Of a stretch of 64,000 bases of DNA, positions 19,770-29,984 are shown piece by piece. This DNA is from Herbiconiux oxytropis (GTDB lineage Bacteria; Actinomycetota; Actinomycetes; Actinomycetales; Microbacteriaceae): the NCBI RefSeq assembly GCF_024979315.1, contig NZ_JANLCK010000009.1:86113-150112 (forward strand), read 5' to 3'. The position numbers were made by a program, and so were the translations under genes. The number at the start of each line of letters is the position of its first letter. Within the stretch, counting starts at the first letter, position 1. The notes beneath the pieces are model-generated. The model saw nothing but the letters and a program-made list of their open reading frames with translations, made no database searches and was not told where the DNA came from.

Positions 19770-20191
19770 GGTGCGGCGTCTCCCGTGACGGGGGCGGTGG
19801 GGATGGAAGTGAGGGTGGCCGGGGCGCTCGCACGATGCCGCACGATCGTGATCGACACGTCCGAGAACGGCACCGGGATGGGCGCGTCGGGCTTGTGCAC
19901 GACCACCCGCACCCGCTGCACCGGCGGATGCGCGAGCACGACTCCGGCCACCCGCTCGGCGAGCGTCTCGATCAGATCGACGGGATCGGCCGCGACGGCA
20001 TCGGAGATCTCGACCGCGAGCTCGCCGTAGTGCACGGTCTGCGCGAGGTCGTCGGCTCCCGCCGCGGGCGCCGTGTCGAGCGCGAGCTCGACGTCGATCA
20101 CGAAGCGCTGGCCGTTCTCCCGCTCGAAGTCGAAGACCCCGTGGTGGGCGAACACCTCGAGTCCGGTGAGGGTGAGGAGATCCGGGGTCAC
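19766..20191 (-). CDS. folB: Dihydroneopterin aldolase
   Basis: 141 residues. It converts dihydroneopterin to the hydroxymethyl pterin used by FolK. Visible are LTGLEVFAHHGVFDFERENGQ (catalytic region), VHYGELA, LIETLAERVA and a conserved Lys near VVVHKPDAPIP. A Pro/Thr/Ala tail extends beyond the core. GTG start at 20191 overlaps the folP stop (GTGA). Confidence 0.93.
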   Translation of the reverse strand: MTPDLLTLTGLEVFAHHGVFDFERENGQRFVIDVELALDTAPAAGADDLAQTVHYGELAVEISDAVAADPVDLIETLAERVAGVVLAHPPVQRVRVVVHKPDAPIPVPFSDVSITIVRHRASAPATLTSIPTAPVTGDAAP

Positions 20192-21009
20192 GGTGCCCCC
20201 GTCCGGCCACGGCGCACGGCTGCGGCCACGTCGAGAGCGGCGGCGGTGCTCGACACGTCGTGCACGCGCACGCCCCAGACGCCTTCGTCTGCGGCAAGAG
20301 CGGCGAGCACCGCCGACGCGAAGTCGCGCTCCGAGGTCTGGGCACCCCCTGGCACGAGTTCGCCCACGAAGCGCTTGCGCGAGGCGCCGATGAGCACGGG
20401 GAGCCCGAGGGCCACGAGCCGGTCGAGGTGGCCCAGCAGGGTCCAGTTGTGCTGCGACTTCTTGGCGAAGCCGAGACCGGGGTCGAGGATCAGCCGCTCG
20501 GGGGCGACCCCCTTGACGATGAGCTGGGCGGCGCGGAGCTCGACGGCCCGGAGCACCTCGGCCACGACGTCGTCGTAGTGCGCGAGGTCGTTCATGGAGT
20601 CGGCGTGGCCGCGCCAGTGCATCACCACGAAGCGCACGTCCGAACTCGCGATCACGTCGTCCATCTCCGGATCGGCGAGCCCGCCGGAGACGTCGTTCAC
20701 GATGGCCGCCCCTGCCGCGATCGCGGCTTCGGCCGTGGAGGCGTTCATGGTGTCGACGCTCACCGTGATGCCGCGCTCCACGAGGTCGCGCACCACGGGC
20801 AGCACACGGCGCTGCTCCTCCGAGACCGCGACCCTGCGGGACCCTGGACGGGTGGACTCGCCGCCCACGTCGATGATGTCGGCGCCGCGGTCGATCATGC
20901 CCACGGCGTGCCGCACGGCGGCGTCGCGGTCGAGCCACAGGCCGCCGTCGCTGAACGAGTCGGGGGTGACGTTGAGGATGCCCATGATGGACGTGCCGCT
21001 GCTTCTCAC
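20188..21009 (-). CDS. folP: Dihydropteroate synthase
   Basis: 273 residues forming a TIM barrel; it joins the pterin pyrophosphate to p-aminobenzoate. The signature [14 protein letters not shown] is at the N-terminus, then [29 protein letters not shown], and [12 protein letters not shown]. This is the sulfonamide target. GTG start at 21009 overlaps the folE stop (GTGA). Confidence 0.95.
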   Translation of the reverse strand: MRSSGTSIMGILNVTPDSFSDGGLWLDRDAAVRHAVGMIDRGADIIDVGGESTRPGSRRVAVSEEQRRVLPVVRDLVERGITVSVDTMNASTAEAAIAAGAAIVNDVSGGLADPEMDDVIASSDVRFVVMHWRGHADSMNDLAHYDDVVAEVLRAVELRAAQLIVKGVAPERLILDPGLGFAKKSQHNWTLLGHLDRLVALGLPVLIGASRKRFVGELVPGGAQTSERDFASAVLAALAADEGVWGVRVHDVSSTAAALDVAAAVRRGRTGAP

Positions 21010-21629
21010 CGGGCGCTTCCCCCGGCATCCGGAGCGCGATCGCCGATGAGCGTCATCAGCTCGGCCCGGGCGGCGGGCTCGGCCAACGCCCCGCGGGCGG
21101 AGAGCGTGACGGTCGTGCTGAGCGCCTGGCGGCGGCCTCGCGCCGAGACGCAGCCGTGCTTGGCCTCGACCACCACGAGCACTCCCCGTGCGTCGAGACC
21201 CCGTTCGAGGGCCTCTGCGATGTCATCGGTGAGCCGCTCCTGCAGCTGCGGGCGCGAGGAGGCCGACTCGATCACGGCGACGACGCCGCCGAGGCCCGCG
21301 AGCGCTGCGCCCGGGAGGTAGGCCGCGTGCACGACGCCCTCGAAGGGCAGCAGGTGGTGCTCGCAGATGGAGCGGAACGTGATGTCGCGGAGCAGCACGG
21401 GCTGGGCGGGCTCATCCTGCGTGTCGTCCGTCGTGGCGCCGGCCGGCGGGGCGAAGGTCGCGCCGAGGGCTTCGGCGGGGTCGGTCCCGACGCTCCCGAA
21501 GAGCTCGGCGTAGGCCTCGGCCACCCGCCGCGGGGTCTCGGCGAGGCCCTCGCGTTCGGGGTCCTCGCCGATCGCCGCGAGGATCTCCCCGACCGCGGCC
21601 TCGATCCTCGCTCGGTCGACGCTCGACAC
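21006..21629 (-). CDS. folE: GTP cyclohydrolase I
   Basis: 207 residues. It opens the GTP ring in the first step of folate synthesis. Zinc and active-site motifs are [21 protein letters not shown] and [12 protein letters not shown], separated by the helical [19 protein letters not shown] ~12-residue Pro/Thr/Gln insertion sits before the CEHH block. The start is a GTG at 21629, six bases after the ftsH stop. Confidence 0.95.
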   Translation of the reverse strand: MSSVDRARIEAAVGEILAAIGEDPEREGLAETPRRVAEAYAELFGSVGTDPAEALGATFAPPAGATTDDTQDEPAQPVLLRDITFRSICEHHLLPFEGVVHAAYLPGAALAGLGGVVAVIESASSRPQLQERLTDDIAEALERGLDARGVLVVVEAKHGCVSARGRRQALSTTVTLSARGALAEPAARAELMTLIGDRAPDAGGSAR

Positions 21630-21635
21630 GGGCGC

Positions 21636-23654
<2,019 letters not shown>

Positions 23655-23792
23655 GTCTCTTCATCGCTTTGGTGCCAGGCAGGTCGGCACGGTGCTTATG
23701 TCGTTGCCTCAGGGTACCCGTCGGCGACTGGGCGCGCGCTCCATGTTCCCCGTGGGCGTAAAGGGCGCGGGTGGCCCGTTCGGGCCGGTGAC

Positions 23793-24347
23793 TCAGGCGT
23801 AGACGTGGGGCGCGAGCACGCCGATCGACTTGAGGTTGCGGTAGCGCTCGGCGTAGTCGAGGCCGTAGCCCACCACGAAGGCGTTCGGGATGTCGGCGCC
23901 CACGTACTTCACGTCGATCTCGACCTTGACCGCGAGGGGCTTGCGGAGCAGGGCGCAGATCTCCACCGAGGCGGCCCCGCGGCTGCGGAGGTTCGAGAGG
24001 AGCCACGAGAGGGTGAGGCCCGAGTCGATGATGTCCTCGACGATGAGGACCTTCCGGCCGGTGATGTCGGTGTCGAGGTCCTTCAGGATGCGCACGACGC
24101 CGCTCGACTGCGTGCCGGAGCCGTAGGAGGAGACGGCCATCCAGTCCATGTTGAGCTGGAGCCGGAGCTCGCGGGCGAGGTCGGCCATCACCATGACCGC
24201 GCCGCGGAGCACGCCGACCAGGAGCACGTCGTCGTCATCCGAGTAATCGGCCTCGATCTGGCGGGCGAGACCCGCGATGGTCTCCGCGATCTGCTCCTCG
24301 GTGAAGAGCACCTCGGTGATGTCGGCTTCGATGTCGGTGATGTCCAT
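23793..24347 (-). CDS. hpt: Hypoxanthine phosphoribosyltransferase
   Basis: 184 residues. It salvages hypoxanthine and guanine with PRPP. The PRPP loop [17 protein letters not shown] and the base-pocket region [16 protein letters not shown] are present, as is the N-terminal [19 protein letters not shown]. It starts just after the tilS stop and precedes ftsH, an order conserved in many Gram-positive bacteria. Confidence 0.95.
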   Translation of the reverse strand: MDITDIEADITEVLFTEEQIAETIAGLARQIEADYSDDDDVLLVGVLRGAVMVMADLARELRLQLNMDWMAVSSYGSGTQSSGVVRILKDLDTDITGRKVLIVEDIIDSGLTLSWLLSNLRSRGAASVEICALLRKPLAVKVEIDVKYVGADIPNAFVVGYGLDYAERYRNLKSIGVLAPHVYA

Positions 24348-24353
24348 GTGTCT

Positions 24354-25493
24354 CTACCCCTCGTGGTCTGTGCGCGTCTCGTGGTCTGTGCGCGTCTGGT
24401 GGTCTGTGCGCGTCTGGTCCGCGCCCCTCTGGTCCGTGCGCGAGAAGACGAGCAGCGCCGCCTGCCGCACCACTCTAATCCCTGGCAGATCCACGCCCTT
24501 CTGGCCGTGCCAGTCCGTCGCGAGAGCCGCGACGGCGTGGGTCTGCGCGCGACTCGGCGAGACCCCGAACTCGCTCTCGACGACGTAGCGGATGATCCGG
24601 TTCCGGAGTGCGGGCGGGTTCGCCTCGAGTGCGCGCGCCGACACGGCGATGCCGGCCTCGGCGTGCTCCACGAGATCCTCGATCGTCTCGGTCGCGATGT
24701 CGTGCAACGTCTCGTCGTCTTCGCGCAGCTGGTCGGCCGTGCGGGCGAGAGCCTCCGCGATGCCGGGGCCGAGCTCGGCCTCGAGCACGGGCAGCACGGT
24801 GCGGCGCACGCGCACGCGGGTGAAGCGCTCGGCCTCGTTGTGCGGGTCGTTCCAGAAGTCGAGGCCGGAGTCGGCGCAGAAGGCCTCGGTGGTGCTGCGG
24901 CGGAGGGCGAGCAGCGGGCGCAGGCGGGCGGCGCGGCCGGCCTCGGGTTCGGCGGGGGTGATGGCCGCCATGCCAGAGAGGCTCGTGGCGCCGGCCCCGC
25001 GGGCGAGGCCGAGCAGCACGGTCTCGGCCTGGTCGTCGAGGGTGTGGCCGAGGAGGATCGCGCCGTTCCCCGCCTCGTCGCGCGTGCTGCCGGCGTCGGC
25101 GAGAGCAGCCGTGACGGAGCGATCGAGGGCGGCATGACGAGCCGTGCGGGCGGCGGCTTCCGTGCCTCCGGTGCGGGAAGAGGGGCCATCGTCGACCTCC
25201 ACGCGCTCGATGAGCACAGGATCCAGGCCGAGTTCCCTGGCCTGGGCTGCAGCGCGCGCCGCGACCTCGGCGGAGCCCTCCTGCAGCCCGTGGTCGACCA
25301 CGACGGCCCCGGCGCGGATGCCACGGCGTGGCGCCTCGAATGCCGTCGCCGCCGCGAGCGCGAGCGAGTCGGCGCCGCCGCTCAGGGCCACGAGCACGAA
25401 TGCCGGTTCCGCCTGCTCGAGGCTCTCCCGCACGGCGCGGCGCACGTCGGCGATCGCGGGGGTGAGCCGGGGGCGGCGGCCGTCCATCTGCAT
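24354..25493 (-). CDS. tilS: tRNA(Ile)-lysidine synthetase
   Basis: 379 residues. It modifies C34 of a tRNA-Ile to lysidine so that it reads AUA. The PP-loop ATPase motif SGGADS lies at 38-43. A second motif region [10 protein letters not shown] and the LRPLLALRR segment follow. The last ~25 residues are hexapeptide repeats (TDH-x-TR) encoded by 18-bp tandem repeats and are not part of the family core. The first codons are ambiguous: ATG 25493 or ATG 25487 (MDGRRP). Confidence 0.93.
   Translation of the reverse strand: MQMDGRRPRLTPAIADVRRAVRESLEQAEPAFVLVALSGGADSLALAAATAFEAPRRGIRAGAVVVDHGLQEGSAEVAARAAAQARELGLDPVLIERVEVDDGPSSRTGGTEAAARTARHAALDRSVTAALADAGSTRDEAGNGAILLGHTLDDQAETVLLGLARGAGATSLSGMAAITPAEPEAGRAARLRPLLALRRSTTEAFCADSGLDFWNDPHNEAERFTRVRVRRTVLPVLEAELGPGIAEALARTADQLREDDETLHDIATETIEDLVEHAEAGIAVSARALEANPPALRNRIIRYVVESEFGVSPSRAQTHAVAALATDWHGQKGVDLPGIRVVRQAALLVFSRTDQRGADQTRTDHQTRTDHETRTDHEG
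24361..24414. repeat. Three 18-bp tandem repeats at the tilS 3' end
   Basis: Copies at 24361-24378, 24379-24396 and 24397-24414 share the core GTGGTCTGTGCGCGTC, and a decayed copy follows. Each keeps frame and adds one TDH-x-TR hexapeptide to the TilS C-terminus, ending immediately before the stop codon. Copy number could vary without breaking the enzyme. Confidence 0.9.
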
Positions 25494-25592
25494 CCAGTAA
25501 CGTTATTGCAGTTTCCGGCGGCGCATCCGGGCCGTCACGCCACCACGCACGCCACACGCCACACGCCACACGCCAACACGAGGGAGCACCAC

Positions 25593-26084
25593 ATGGCCGA
25601 GTACGACGTCGTCGTCGAAATCCCCAAGGGAAGCCGCAACAAGTACGAAGTCGACCACGAGACCGGTCGCGTCTACCTCGACCGCGTGCTCTTCACGAGC
25701 TTCGTGTACCCCACCGACTACGGCTTCTTCGAGAACACGCTCGGCCTCGACGGCGACCCCGTCGACGCGCTCGTGCTGCTCGAGTACCCCGTCTTCCCCG
25801 GTGTCGGCGTCAAGGTGCGCCCCGTCGGCGTGCTCAACATGAGCGACGAGGCGGGCTCGGACGCGAAGGTCGTCGTGGTCCCCCACAAGGATCCGCGCTG
25901 GGCGCACATCCAGGACATCGACGACGTGCCCGAGCAGACCCGCAAGGAGATCGAGCACTTCTTCGCCCGCTACAAGGACCTCGAGCCGAACAAGTGGGTC
26001 AAGATCGAGGGCTGGGGCGATGCCGCCGAGGCCGACGCCATCGTCCAGGCCGGCATCAAGAAGCTGGCCGACGAGGGCCACTAG
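25593..26084 (+). CDS. ppa: Inorganic pyrophosphatase (soluble, family I)
   Basis: 163 residues, typical bacterial length. It hydrolyses pyrophosphate and so drives biosynthesis. Motifs: [11 protein letters not shown] near the start and [16 protein letters not shown]. The DGDPVDALV signature carries the metal-binding Asp residues, and KDPRW and [10 protein letters not shown] follow. GAGGGAG lies upstream of ATG 25593. A run of ACGCCAC heptamers (about 25548-25576) precedes the ribosome site. It is divergent from tilS and followed by a strong hairpin. Confidence 0.97.
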   Translation: MAEYDVVVEIPKGSRNKYEVDHETGRVYLDRVLFTSFVYPTDYGFFENTLGLDGDPVDALVLLEYPVFPGVGVKVRPVGVLNMSDEAGSDAKVVVVPHKDPRWAHIQDIDDVPEQTRKEIEHFFARYKDLEPNKWVKIEGWGDAAEADAIVQAGIKKLADEGH

Positions 26085-26110
26085 CCCCCACCCCCGTTCA
26101 GTCCCGCACC

Positions 26111-26153
26111 CGTCGCGGCATCCCCCCTCCTCAGGGCTCCGGATGCCGCGACG
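26111..26153 (+). terminator. Hairpin downstream of ppa
   Basis: CGTCGCGGCATCC (26111-26123) pairs perfectly with GGATGCCGCGACG (26141-26153), followed by TTTGCGT. The 13-bp GC-rich stem lies 27 bp after the ppa stop and fits a factor-independent terminator with a short T-run. Confidence 0.75.
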
Positions 26154-26219
26154 TTTGCGTCTCCGAACCCCCACGGCCCAGCCCCGCCACCGGCGCCCTG
26201 TGCCCTGTGCCCTGTGCCC

Positions 26220-26302
26220 ACTTGACAGTAGGTGCGCTCAAAACCCCCGACTTGACACATCTTGTGTCAAGTCACCCCGAATGAGCACACCTCCTGTCAA
26301 GT
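26220..26302. repeat. Nested double palindrome built on ACTTGACA
   Basis: The outer arms (26220-26240 and 26282-26302) pair over 21 bp with two mismatches. They enclose a perfect inner hairpin, ACTTGACACA-TCT-TGTGTCAAGT (26250-26272), flanked by C-runs. ACTTGACA thus occurs four times, twice on each strand. The element sits in the 391-bp gene-free stretch between ppa and the convergent M23 gene. Apart from this element, the ppa hairpin and a CCCTGTG heptamer run (about 26197-26218), I see nothing else in that stretch. It could be a bidirectional terminator, a repetitive extragenic palindrome or a protein-binding site. Confidence 0.8.
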
Positions 26303-26475
26303 CGCGCATACCCGGCTGCACCGCACGATCCCGAAGGCGAGGGGCCGTACTCGACGACCCAGAGCGGTACCGACGCCGGGAGACGCCGCGCAGCGACGTC
26401 GCCCGACGCCAGCACCGCATGTCGCCTGCGCCGGGCAGGGACCGGCGCAGCATCAGCCAGCCACCGGCGCAGCAG

Positions 26476-27807
26476 TTAGAAGTTCACGAAGTTGCGCGGG
26501 TTCTGCGAGTCGCCGTTCACGCGCGTCTCGAAGTGCACGTGGCAGCCGGTGGAGGAGCCGGTGGTTCCGGCGTAGGCGATGAGCTCGCCACCACCGACGT
26601 CTTGGCCGTAGCCGACGTTGAGGGAGCTGTTGTGGCCGTAGACGGTGGTGAGTCCACCGCCGTGGTTGATGGTGACCGAGTAGCCGAGGCCGCCGTTGTA
26701 GCCGGACTGGATGACCGTTCCGGTGGCTGCGGCGTAGACGGGGGCACCGCACGTGCCACCGCCGGCCTGCACCAGATCGATGCCGGCGTGCAGTCGGTTG
26801 ACGTGCGCGATGGGGTGGAAGCGCATGCCCCACTCGTCGGTGACGTTCCAGGCCGAGAGCGGCGAGCCCCAGCCGGAGACAGACGGCGGAGGGCCGCCGT
26901 AGCCGCCCTCTTCGAGGGCCCGCTGACGCTCCTCCTCCGCCTTCCGGCGGGCCTCCTCCTCGAGTCGCTTGCGCTCGGCCACGCCGGCCTCGTAGTCGGC
27001 GACGGTCTTGGCCGTGCTGGCCTCGAGCGCCGCGAGCTGCTCCTCGAGCACCACGCGCTGCGACTCCTGCTCGGCCAGCAGCGCCTCGGCGGCGGCCTGC
27101 GCGGCCACGGCGGCATCGAAGGCCTCCTGCGCGGCGACCTTGAGAGCTGCGAGCTCGCCCTCGGCGATGTCGGCCTGCTCGGTGAGCGACGAGGCCGTGT
27201 TGCGGTCCTGCACGGCGCGCTCGTAGAGCTGGCCCGTGGTCTCCGAGAGGCGGCTCATGGCACCGAGCTGGTAGAGCAGGTCGTCGGAGTCCTCGCCCGA
27301 GACGAACAGGTTGAGCGAGAGGTCGCCACCGCCCGTTCGGGTGAACTGGCTGACGAGCATCCCCGCCTGCTTGTTCGACGCGTCGGCGCGCGCCGTGGCC
27401 TCCTCGGCCTGCACGGCGAGCTCGTCGGCCCGGAAGACCGCGGTGTCGTACGCATCCTGTGCCGCCGAGTACTCGTCGGCCTTCTGGATGGCGAACGCCT
27501 GCGCCGCCTCCACCTCGGCCTGCGCCGCCTCGATGAGCGAGCGGATGTTCGAGACCTCGGCCGCCTTGGCCTCTTCGCTGCCCCGCGCGGCGAGCACGTC
27601 TTCCCACGAGGGGTAGTCGAGCGCGAAGGCCGCTCCCCCCTCACCCCGGAGGACGTCGACCGCCACGATGCTCGCCGCGAGCGTGAGGGCCGCTGCCCAG
27701 CGGGTCCAGCGCCGACGGCCCATCGTCACGGCTCTGCGAGCCGGCCGGCCGGGCCGAGTGGTGCTCGGCAACGCGCCGCTCGGCGACACCGTGGTGGACG
27801 TGGTCAT
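26476..27807 (-). CDS. Secreted coiled-coil M23 peptidase (second of a tandem pair)
   Basis: 443 residues. A twin basic leader and a hydrophobic export segment (about 37-52) precede DYPSWEDV. A long Ala/Glu/Arg-rich coiled coil follows (about 70-300), then a C-terminal M23 domain with zinc ligands HAGIDL and HVHFE intact. M23 enzymes cut peptide crosslinks in peptidoglycan. The coiled coil resembles EnvC/PcsB-type hydrolases controlled by FtsEX. It starts 5 bp after the paralogous gene and shares its architecture and many motifs, which points to a tandem duplication. Confidence 0.88.
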   Translation of the reverse strand: MTTSTTVSPSGALPSTTRPGRPARRAVTMGRRRWTRWAAALTLAASIVAVDVLRGEGGAAFALDYPSWEDVLAARGSEEAKAAEVSNIRSLIEAAQAEVEAAQAFAIQKADEYSAAQDAYDTAVFRADELAVQAEEATARADASNKQAGMLVSQFTRTGGGDLSLNLFVSGEDSDDLLYQLGAMSRLSETTGQLYERAVQDRNTASSLTEQADIAEGELAALKVAAQEAFDAAVAAQAAAEALLAEQESQRVVLEEQLAALEASTAKTVADYEAGVAERKRLEEEARRKAEEERQRALEEGGYGGPPPSVSGWGSPLSAWNVTDEWGMRFHPIAHVNRLHAGIDLVQAGGGTCGAPVYAAATGTVIQSGYNGGLGYSVTINHGGGLTTVYGHNSSLNVGYGQDVGGGELIAYAGTTGSSTGCHVHFETRVNGDSQNPRNFVNF

Positions 27808-27812
27808 CTGGA

Positions 27813-29066
27813 TCACCCGAATTCGATGCCCTGCGCCGCCATGAAGGGGCGGGGGTTGATGGCGGTGCCGTTCTCGCGCACCTCGAAGTGCACGTGGCAG
27901 CCGGTGGAGTTGCCCGTGGTGCCCGCGTAGGCGATCGGCTGGCCGACCGAGACGTAGGAGCCGTTGCCCACGAGCAGGGAGGTGTTGTGGCCGTAGGCGG
28001 TGGCGATGCCGCCGCCGTGGTCGATGCGGATGAAGTTGCCGTAGCCGCCGTTGTAGCCGGCGTAGTTGACGAGTCCCTCGGCGGCGGCGTAGACGACCGC
28101 GCCACAGGTGCCGCCGTTGTAGACGAGGTCGATGCCGGAGTGCAGGATGTAGGCGCCCGAGACCGGGTTGACGCGCATGCCGTACTCGTCGGAGGAGTGC
28201 GAGCCCGGGAACGGGCTCGCCCATCCGCTCGCCGCGATGAACGGGAGGGTCGGGAGCCCCGCCGCCGCCGCCGCACGCGCGGCCTCGGCGCGAGCATTGA
28301 CCCCGGCCTGGAAGTCGGCCTCGGTGGCGACGCGGTTCTCCTGCAGCACCTTCAGCTGGGTCTGCAGCTCGACCTCGTGGTCCTGCTGCTCTTGCAGGGC
28401 CGCCTCGGCGGCCAGCTGGGCGGCCACCGCTTCGTCGCGCAGACGCTCCGCCTCGGCCGCGAGACCCTGGAGCTCGTCGCGCGCGACGACTGCCTGGGCG
28501 GTGAGCGCCTCGGCGGTGTTGCGGTCCTGCTCGGCCTGGGCGTAGATCTGCGAGGTCTTCTGCGTGAGCTTCGACATCGCGCTCAGCTGGTAGAGCAGGT
28601 CGCTCGAGACCTCACCGCCCACGAAGAGGTTGAGCGTGAGGTCGCTGCCACCCGTGCGGGAGAGCTGGGCGGCGAGCTGGCCGGCCTGCTTGTTGGACGC
28701 ATCGGCCCGCGCCGTGGCGTCGGTGGCCTGCACCTCGAGCTCGGAGGCCTTGAAATCGGCGGTGTCGTAGGCCTCCTGGGCCACCTGGTATTCGGTGCCT
28801 CGCTGCACCGAGACGGCCTGAGCCTCTGTGACGGCCGCGTTCATGGCGTCGATGAGGCCTTGGATGCGGGTGACCTCGTCGGACTTCGCCGATTCGTTGG
28901 CCTGCGCGTTCTTCACGTCGTCCCACGTGGGGTAGTCGTCGGCGAAGGCGGGGCCCGAGGTGAGGCCGGTGAGCGCTACGAGGGTCGCGGCAGCGGCGAA
29001 CGCCAGCGCGGTGTGGCGCAGGCGCCGCGGGCGCGAGACCCTGCGGGCTGACTTGTCGGTGCTCAT
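27813..29066 (-). CDS. Secreted coiled-coil M23 peptidase (first of a tandem pair)
   Basis: 417 residues. An Arg-rich start and signal segment (LAFAAAATLVALTGLTSG) end near AFADDYPTWDDV. A coiled coil fills about 45-270, and the M23 domain follows with HSGIDL and HVHFEV, plus the structural TAYGHN strand. I chose ATG 29066 because GGGGAG lies just upstream; a longer frame to 29159 adds no signal-like sequence. It is probably a peptidoglycan endopeptidase acting in the wall during growth or division, co-transcribed with its paralogue downstream. Confidence 0.88.
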   Translation of the reverse strand: MSTDKSARRVSRPRRLRHTALAFAAAATLVALTGLTSGPAFADDYPTWDDVKNAQANESAKSDEVTRIQGLIDAMNAAVTEAQAVSVQRGTEYQVAQEAYDTADFKASELEVQATDATARADASNKQAGQLAAQLSRTGGSDLTLNLFVGGEVSSDLLYQLSAMSKLTQKTSQIYAQAEQDRNTAEALTAQAVVARDELQGLAAEAERLRDEAVAAQLAAEAALQEQQDHEVELQTQLKVLQENRVATEADFQAGVNARAEAARAAAAAGLPTLPFIAASGWASPFPGSHSSDEYGMRVNPVSGAYILHSGIDLVYNGGTCGAVVYAAAEGLVNYAGYNGGYGNFIRIDHGGGIATAYGHNTSLLVGNGSYVSVGQPIAYAGTTGNSTGCHVHFEVRENGTAINPRPFMAAQGIEFG

Positions 29067-29226
29067 ACTCCCCTGCCGTACCGGGCGCCGCGGCGTGCGC
29101 GACGCGTCGTGAAGCGCGAATTCGATGTGCGCATCCGTCACATCTGTCACAACGCTCACGCGAATCTAACCCGCGGGCGAGGAGATTGCACGGACATTCG
29201 AGCGAATGTGCCCAACTCGTCGCGAA

Positions 29227-29256
29227 TTGGAGACTGTGCAGGAGTTGTGGCATACT
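29227..29256 (+). promoter_or_regulatory. Candidate promoter for tRNA-Glu
   Basis: TTGGAG (29227-29232) and CATACT (29251-29256) are separated by 18 bp and end 17 bp before the tRNA-Glu 5' end. Spacing and position fit a housekeeping sigma-factor promoter. Confidence 0.45.
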
Positions 29257-29273
29257 CGATGAGTTGTCGCCGC

Positions 29274-29346
29274 GGCCCCATCGTTTAGCGGCCTAGGACG
29301 CCGCCCTTTCACGGCGGTAGCACGGGTTCGAATCCCGTTGGGGTCA
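29274..29346 (+). tRNA. tRNA-Glu (anticodon TTC)
   Basis: Seven-bp acceptor GGCCCCA pairs with TGGGGTC (one G-U). Anticodon stem CCGCC/GGCGG encloses CTTTCAC with anticodon TTC. The T-arm ACGGG-TTCGAAT-CCCGT is canonical. The discriminator is A and CCA is not encoded. It is the first of three tRNA genes on this strand. Confidence 0.96.
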
Positions 29347-29382
29347 CGATGGCCGGGGTCACGAGCACTGGTCGGCAGCACA

Positions 29383-29388
29383 TATAAT
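29383..29388 (+). promoter_or_regulatory. -10 element ahead of tRNA-Asp
   Basis: A perfect TATAAT hexamer lies 15 bp before the tRNA-Asp 5' end, in an AT-rich patch unusual for this region. The -35 region is not clear. Confidence 0.5.
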
Positions 29389-29403
29389 AGGAACAACACA
29401 TAA

Positions 29404-29477
29404 GGCCCTGTAGCGCAGTTGGTTAGCGTGCCGCCCTGTCACGGCGGAGGTCGCGGGTTCAAGTCCCGTCAGGGTCG
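29404..29477 (+). tRNA. tRNA-Asp (anticodon GTC)
   Basis: Acceptor GGCCCTG pairs with CAGGGTC. Anticodon stem CCGCC/GGCGG encloses CTGTCAC, anticodon GTC. The T-arm CGGGTTCAAGTCCCG is canonical. Discriminator G as expected for tRNA-Asp. No encoded CCA. A hairpin terminator follows. Confidence 0.96.
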
Positions 29478-29486
29478 CTAGGCGTG

Positions 29487-29512
29487 AAGCCCTTCCAATC
29501 GGAAGGGCTTTT
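29487..29512 (+). terminator. Terminator after tRNA-Asp
   Basis: AAGCCCTTCC-AATC-GGAAGGGCTT forms a perfect 10-bp stem with a 4-nt loop, followed by TTTT including stem bases. It is a typical intrinsic terminator closing the Glu/Asp tRNA transcripts. Confidence 0.88.
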
Positions 29513-29550
29513 CGCTAGAGACCGGCTCTTGTGCAAGAACATCCGGTTTC

Positions 29551-29623
29551 GGCTCTGTAGCTCAGTTGGTAGAGCGCACGACTGAAAATCGTGAGGTCAC
29601 GGGATCGACGCCCGTCGGAGCCA
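29551..29623 (+). tRNA. tRNA-Phe (anticodon GAA), integration target
   Basis: Acceptor GGCTCTG pairs with CGGAGCC (one G-U). Anticodon stem CACGA/TCGTG encloses CTGAAAA, anticodon GAA. The T-loop reads ATCGACG, with A where T54 is usual; the displaced copy at 32313 is identical, so this is not a mutation caused by the insertion. CCA is not encoded. The 3' half lies within the attL repeat of the island that follows. Confidence 0.95.
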
Positions 29624-29626
29624 CTG
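29586..29626 (+). repeat. attL: 41-bp direct repeat within tRNA-Phe
   Basis: Begins in the anticodon loop (AAATCGTG...) and runs through the tRNA 3' end to CCACTG. It is identical to 32313-32353 and diverges outside those limits, as expected for a recombination core duplicated by integration. Confidence 0.92.
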
Positions 29627-29627
29627 G

Positions 29628-29662
29628 AACCCCCGCCTAGCTTCTACATGGTGGGGGTTTCT
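29628..29662 (+). terminator. Terminator after tRNA-Phe, supplied by the element
   Basis: AACCCCCGCC (29628-29637) pairs with GGTGGGGGTT (29650-29659), then TCTTC. It lies inside the island right after attL, so it probably came with the element and replaced the native terminator, which is now at 32353-32390. Confidence 0.75.
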
Positions 29663-29714
29663 TCACGTCCGGGAGAAGTTCTCATTCGGCCCACGCCGCA
29701 CAAACCCCGTAGAT

Positions 29715-29825
29715 TCAGATCACGTCTCCGAGCAGTCGTTGCATGGATTGAGCGGCTTTCTTGCTGCCCGAGTTGCGCGCCATATAGACATCCTGCGTGA
29801 CGCTCGGGTTCTTGTGGCCGAGGCC
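29715..29825 (-). pseudogene. C-terminal remnant of a tyrosine-type site-specific integrase
   Basis: Reading the minus strand into the TGA at 29715-29717 gives about 36 residues beginning GLGHKNPSVTQDVYMARN. This matches the end of tyrosine recombinases: the LGHKN box with the catalytic His, then the nucleophile Tyr in DVYM. A helical tail follows, ending LLGDVI. Upstream codons lose similarity at about 29826, where a plus-strand gene begins, so the catalytic Arg region and N-terminal domains are gone. The position next to attL, 3' end facing it, is normal for such integrases. Confidence 0.75.
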
Positions 29826-29984
29826 GGCGCCGAACCCTCCACCCGCCTCTCCGCGGCGTACCTATCTGTGCTGAAGGACATCTCTCGCGTCGTGCAGGCC
29901 TCGACTGCGGCGGCCACGACGAGCAAGACCGCGGTTCTCACTAGGATGCGAGACAGCAACCGTCGACTGGAGGCCGTGAAATGA
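29814..29984 (+). pseudogene. Short or 5'-truncated phage-like open frame
   Basis: The frame runs open from 29739, but 29739-29825 is antisense to the integrase remnant, so the upstream codons are probably not its own. The distinctive part begins near GAEPSTRLSAAYLSVLKDIS and continues with a basic tail to EAVK. A GTG at 29814 is the first plausible start (56 residues). The stop overlaps the next ATG (ATGA). The segment loosely resembles the C-terminal part of small phage packaging proteins, a low-confidence impression. Most likely the remains of a gene truncated at the integrase junction. Confidence 0.4.

Noticed and set aside
24361..24414. CRISPR array
   Set aside because: The repeats are 18 bp, directly adjacent, with no spacers, and they are in frame with tilS. 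No repeat-spacer pattern or Cas gene was seen in the window.
25548..25576. A regulatory operator upstream of ppa
   Set aside because: The ACGCCAC heptamer run is a simple tandem tract without symmetry; I treat it as sequence slippage.
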